From: Pseudomonas sp. PDM16
Lineage (GTDB): Bacteria; Pseudomonadota; Gammaproteobacteria; Pseudomonadales; Pseudomonadaceae
Direction of reading: 5' to 3'
DNA length: 64,000 nt
NCBI RefSeq assembly: GCF_014851865.1
Contig: NZ_JACVAM010000009.1
Location: 1-64,000 of the forward strand
Shown: one piece after another, positions 60,002 through 64,000 of the stretch
Position numbering within the stretch: position 1 is the first letter of the stretch
Layout of the letters: each line of letters begins with the position of its first letter
Translations under genes and position numbers: made by a program
The notes under the pieces: model-generated
What the model was told of the DNA's origin: nothing
Seen by the model: the letters and a program-made list of their open reading frames with translations, nothing else
Database searches by the model: none

Positions 60002-60955
60002 ATGCCCATCATCGTTCCACATTGGCAGCCCTCGGCCCCCTTGCAGCTTCTGCACCTCGACTGGCTAGCACGCGCTGGCGTCGAGGTGGCGGTGTTGCGC
60101 CTCGACCTGCTCGATCCGCTGATCTCAGGCAACAAGTGGTTCAAGCTCAAGCCGCATATCGAGGCTGCGGCTGCAGTAGGTGCCGAAGGTCTGATGAGTC
60201 TTGGCGGGGCTCACTCCAACCACCTGCATGCTCTGGCGGCCGCCGGCCGGCGCTTCGGTTTCCAGACGGTTGGCCTGCTGCGCGGCGAGCCACAGGAGAC
60301 GACTACGGTTCGCGACCTGTTGGACTTCGGCATGCGCCTGCACTGGCTCGGCTACGCCGGATATCGCGAGCGTAATCAGCCGGGTTTCTGGATGAGCTGG
60401 CAGGCGCGTTATCCGCGCCTTGTGCCGGTGAACGAAGGTGGCGGAGGGCTGCTCGCGGCACGTTCCTGTGGTGCCATCGTCGAGATGGCCAGGGGTCAAC
60501 TCGCCGAGCTGGGTTGGGAGGACTATCAGGGTTGGTGGCTGGCTGCCGGCACGGGAACCACTGCAGCTGGACTGGTGATGGCCGAACAGGGCGGGCACCA
60601 GATTCATGTGGCCACCGCGGTGCCCTTCGGACATGGGCTGGAAAAGAACCTTGCGTCGGTGCTCAGCGAGGCGAGGCATGCGGATTCCGGCTATCGTCTG
60701 GTGGATGCCAGTGGTGGTGGTTTCGGTCGGGTAGATGCGGCGTTGGCACGCTGCATCCGTGATTGCGAGGCCACGTGTGGCCTGCCTCTGGAGCCGTTGT
60801 ATACCGGCAAGGCAATGCTGGCATTGCGCGGGGAGGTGGAGGCCGGTTACTTTGCTCCGGGTACGCGTCTGCTGTTGCTCCATACCGGAGGGCTGCAGGG
60901 GCGCCGGGCCATGGCCCAACGCCTGGAAGAAATGGCAGCAGTGCGCCAAGAATAA
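60002..60955 (+). CDS. ACC deaminase/D-cysteine desulfhydrase-family PLP enzyme
   Basis: The 317-residue fold-type II PLP protein has GNKWFKL with the probable Schiff-base lysine K45, SLGGAHSNHLHALAAAG and the phosphate-binding region AAGTGTTAAGLVMAE. The C-terminal LLLLHTGGLQG is typical. It may deaminate ACC or desulfurise D-cysteine; substrate cannot be decided from sequence. Its ribosome site is weak (TTTCTCC). Confidence 0.85.
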   Translation: MPIIVPHWQPSAPLQLLHLDWLARAGVEVAVLRLDLLDPLISGNKWFKLKPHIEAAAAVGAEGLMSLGGAHSNHLHALAAAGRRFGFQTVGLLRGEPQETTTVRDLLDFGMRLHWLGYAGYRERNQPGFWMSWQARYPRLVPVNEGGGGLLAARSCGAIVEMARGQLAELGWEDYQGWWLAAGTGTTAAGLVMAEQGGHQIHVATAVPFGHGLEKNLASVLSEARHADSGYRLVDASGGGFGRVDAALARCIRDCEATCGLPLEPLYTGKAMLALRGEVEAGYFAPGTRLLLLHTGGLQGRRAMAQRLEEMAAVRQE

Positions 60956-60971
60956 CGAAGGACAGGTGTCG

Positions 60972-62081
60972 ATGATCGAGCCGCTGAACCCCGAACAGCT
61001 GCGCAGCTTCACTCCGCTCAATGTGCTTTCCGAGCAACAATGGCGCGAACTGCGCCACCAGCTGGTGCCTCAGCCGCTGCTGGCTGGCCAGTTGTTGTTC
61101 CGCCATGGCGATCAGGCCCGCACTACATATTACCTGCTGTCCGGAGAGATCCTGCTGCGTGACGCGGAGGGCCATGAAGAGCGCCTGCAGGTCGGTAGCG
61201 AGGCCAGCTGCCACCCGCTGTCACCGACCCTGCCGCGCCAGCATGAGGCGCGAGCACTGACTGACGTCAGCGTGCTGGCGCTGGACAGCGCCAATCTCAG
61301 TCGTCTGTTGACCTGGCGTCTGGCGTATCAGGACCTGTTGCTCGACCTGGGCAGCAACGGGGATGATGTCGAATGGCTGGAGCGCCTGCTGGAAAACCCC
61401 CTGTTCACCAAGGTGCCACCCGCGAACGTGCGCGCCATGCTCGATCGGCTGCGCCCCATCGACCTGCCTGCCGGTAGCCGAGTTCTGGTGGAAGGAGAGG
61501 GTGGCGACTGCTGCTATTTCCTCAAGAGTGGACGTGCTGAGGTGTTTCGCGAAGGCGAAGGCAGTCGCCAGGTATTAGCGGAGCTGGACGTCGGCGCCTG
61601 CTTCGGCGAGGAGGCCTTGCTCTCCGACCAGCCGCGCAACGCCACGGTGACGCTGATTGAGCCGGGCGTGGTCATGCGTCTGGATCGCCAGGACTTCTTC
61701 GCGCTGCTCAAGGCGCCCGTGGTCGACGAGGTGTCTTTCGGCGAGGCGGCTCGCCTGCTGTCTTCCGGTGCCCAGTGGCTGGATGTGCGGCTCCAGGAAG
61801 AATACGAACGGGCTCATGCCCAGCAGGCATTGAACATGCCCTTGCATCTGCTGCGTTTGAAGCTGCGCCTGCTGGACAAGGAGCGCACCTACCTGTGTTA
61901 CTGCGACAGCGGCAAGCGTAGCGCCAGTGCCGTGTTCCTCCTGTCTCAGCTGGGCTTCAAGGCCTATGCGTTGCGTGATGGACTGGATTCCCTGCCGGCG
62001 GTGCAGCGAGCCGGCCTGCTGTGCGAGAGTGGTTCGGGCTATCTGGCCCGCTCCGGCGGTCGCACCGAGCGCAGCAGCTAG
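60972..62081 (+). CDS. tandem cyclic-nucleotide-binding domains with a rhodanese domain
   Basis: The 369-residue product has two cNMP-binding folds: a degenerate first (~15-125) and a fuller second (~140-250) with FGEEALLSDQPRNATVTL, like the phosphate-binding cassette though P/R residues differ. A rhodanese domain follows (~260-355) with the active loop LCYCDSGKRS (C311) intact. There is no HTH, so it is not a CRP-type regulator. I start at 60972 behind AAGGACAGG. Its stop overlaps that of the convergent DUF1853 gene. Confidence 0.87.
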   Translation: MIEPLNPEQLRSFTPLNVLSEQQWRELRHQLVPQPLLAGQLLFRHGDQARTTYYLLSGEILLRDAEGHEERLQVGSEASCHPLSPTLPRQHEARALTDVSVLALDSANLSRLLTWRLAYQDLLLDLGSNGDDVEWLERLLENPLFTKVPPANVRAMLDRLRPIDLPAGSRVLVEGEGGDCCYFLKSGRAEVFREGEGSRQVLAELDVGACFGEEALLSDQPRNATVTLIEPGVVMRLDRQDFFALLKAPVVDEVSFGEAARLLSSGAQWLDVRLQEEYERAHAQQALNMPLHLLRLKLRLLDKERTYLCYCDSGKRSASAVFLLSQLGFKAYALRDGLDSLPAVQRAGLLCESGSGYLARSGGRTERSS

Positions 62082-63016
62082 GGCTGTTCCGGAGGGCGGC
62101 GCGGCCAGTGGTCATTGACCAGAAACAGCCGCTCGCGCTCCAGCCAGTCTCCTTGCGCATCCTGTTCCAGGCGTACCAGCAATTGCGCCGGTGCTGCTGC
62201 GTCCAGTTGAGCCATCCAGTTTCGAAACTGCTCGCCTGTCCAGAGGTGCTCGGTCGGCAGCAGCGCGGGCGGGAGCCAGGCAGGGCGGGGTAGGGGTTGC
62301 CAGTGCTGGTCAGGCACCATTCGGCGCTGCCAGTCACGCAGGCGTAACCAGTGGCCTCGCAGGTGCTGCGGGTGATTCCCATCCGGGGCGGAGCAACTGT
62401 CCGGCCAGGGATAGAACAAGTAACCACCCAGCCAGGCCGAGGCGCGGGGTTTCTCCGTGGCCAGTTCGGCCATTGCCATCCGGGCCTCCTGGGTGGACGA
62501 CAGCGGCAGCTGATGCTGCTCGAGATGATCCAGCTTGAGTCCCAGGCGGTCCTCGCTGGCGGGCCCCAGCCAATGGGTGGTCAGTTCACCCGGTCCATGC
62601 TCCGGCCCCAGGTAGAGTTTGAATGCCTGCTCCAGGTGGTGCAGGCCGTCGTCGTCGCGCACCAACAGATCCAGCTCGCCCAGTGTCTGGCCGTTGCGAC
62701 GTACCGGCAGGTTGGCCGCCAGCAGCTGCACATCGGGGGCCGCCTGCAGGGCGAACTGCCAGAGCCGCTCGTAATAGTGGCCGAGGCGGCTGGAGCCGTT
62801 GGCCAGGTGCCGCTGTAGCGTGCTGCTACTGGCTTCCTGCTGAAGGAGCCAGCTCGCCAGGCGCTGCGGCTCGCTTAGCCAGATACTGGCCGCCAGGGGA
62901 TGGCGCAGCGGCAGGTTGCCGGCCGCGAGCAGCGGAGGGGAGAGCAGTGCCCAGGCCAGGTCGCGTACCTGAGGCTGGCGCAGATGCCCCAGCAGGTCAT
63001 CCAGTGGCAGATTCAT
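62078..63016 (-). CDS. DUF1853 protein
   Basis: The 312-residue cytoplasmic protein contains ELDLLVRDDDGLHHLEQAFKLYLG, resembling a nuclease-like core (E-x-D...E/K pattern of PD-(D/E)XK folds), and LGLKLDHLEQHQLPLS. This matches DUF1853 of PA3087 type. The function is not established. I start at MNLPLDDLLGH (63016); the same frame stays open through the nadK antisense strand but that is not coding. Confidence 0.85.
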   Translation of the reverse strand: MNLPLDDLLGHLRQPQVRDLAWALLSPPLLAAGNLPLRHPLAASIWLSEPQRLASWLLQQEASSSTLQRHLANGSSRLGHYYERLWQFALQAAPDVQLLAANLPVRRNGQTLGELDLLVRDDDGLHHLEQAFKLYLGPEHGPGELTTHWLGPASEDRLGLKLDHLEQHQLPLSSTQEARMAMAELATEKPRASAWLGGYLFYPWPDSCSAPDGNHPQHLRGHWLRLRDWQRRMVPDQHWQPLPRPAWLPPALLPTEHLWTGEQFRNWMAQLDAAAPAQLLVRLEQDAQGDWLERERLFLVNDHWPRRPPEQP

Positions 63017-63063
63017 TGGCCGAGCATAGCCGAGGCGGTTTGCTGCAGTTAGCGCCTTTCGCC

Positions 63064-63069
63064 CATAAT
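63064..63069 (+). promoter_or_regulatory. candidate nadK promoter (-10)
   Basis: CATAAT with TTGCTG 18 bases upstream, in the divergent DUF1853/nadK gap, 32 bases before the nadK ATG. Confidence 0.4.
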
Positions 63070-63100
63070 CCGGGCAATCATCCCCGTTGCAGAGCGCCCC

Positions 63101-63988
<888 letters not shown>

Positions 63989-63989
63989 G

Positions 63990-64000
63990 ATGCTCCTCGA
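63990..64000 (+). CDS. start of a further gene, cut by the window end
   Basis: An ATG one base after the nadK stop (TGAGATG) opens MLL... and runs off the window. The position suggests a cotranscribed gene; nothing can be said of its product. Confidence 0.3.

Overview
The window is bacterial chromosome from a high-GC gammaproteobacterium, almost certainly Pseudomonas sensu lato (the mendocina/oleovorans/alcaligenes side is my guess). Evidence: an OprF porin preceded by the sigX-cmpX-crfX-cmaX-rraA-ppsA block; a 591-residue AspRS with the family's typical start; an AcnD/PrpF-type methylcitrate operon; the ugd-galU-VOC-gor block; the GlgE/TreS/GlgB alpha-glucan cluster; and fadH...nadK. Each block is recognisable from P. 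aeruginosa, but they lie in a different order, so the window is a mosaic of conserved islands. I see no tRNA, rRNA, CRISPR array, intact insertion sequence or prophage.

Layout. (1) 1-1500: the AT-rich C-terminal tip of an Rhs protein with an AHH-type nuclease domain, its likely immunity gene, and a decayed second Rhs tip. (2) 1566-9606: complete kdpFABC-kdpDE potassium-uptake operon, including a 29-residue kdpF, closed by a terminator shared with a convergent dps-like gene. (3) 9647-15402: dps-like gene, an Hpt/HD-GYP protein, aspS, yebC, and a GT4 glycosyltransferase where ruvC would be expected. (4) 15568-18627: a tight three-gene operon (retropepsin-like protease, inactive transglutaminase with seven TM helices, ATP-grasp ligase). 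(5) 18823-25724: prpR-prpB-prpC-acnD-prpF for propionate catabolism, with a perfect 16-bp operator-like palindrome. (6) 25744-35728: LysE exporter, ppsR/ppsA divergent pair, alpha/beta hydrolase, Rieske protein, rraA, cmaX-crfX-cmpX-sigX-oprF (envelope stress and porin). (7) 35813-41105: ugd, galU, VOC protein, glutathione reductase, TRIC channel, periplasmic copper chaperone. (8) 41235-44915: two pqiA-like genes without pqiB, then small stress-type proteins and an MgtC-family protein. (9) 45031-53348: glgE, treS-maltokinase, glgB, a DUF2383 protein and a 28-codon ORF behind a PHO-box-like sequence. (10) 53345-64000: AraC regulator, membrane-anchored nitrilase-like pseudoenzyme, fadH, NTF2-like protein, coiled-coil protein, ACC-deaminase-like enzyme, cNMP-binding/rhodanese protein, DUF1853 protein, nadK and the first bases of a further ORF.

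Functional themes: osmotic and ionic adaptation (Kdp, the retropepsin/transglutaminase operon, trehalose/alpha-glucan synthesis, CmpX/SigX/OprF), gluconeogenic and propionate metabolism (prp, ppsA/ppsR), UDP-glucose and UDP-glucuronate supply (galU/ugd), and redox or metal defence (Gor, Dps, PCuAC). The least explained items are the three-gene retropepsin operon, the nitrilase homologue that lacks its cysteine, the PHO-box/28-codon ORF, and the cNMP-rhodanese protein.
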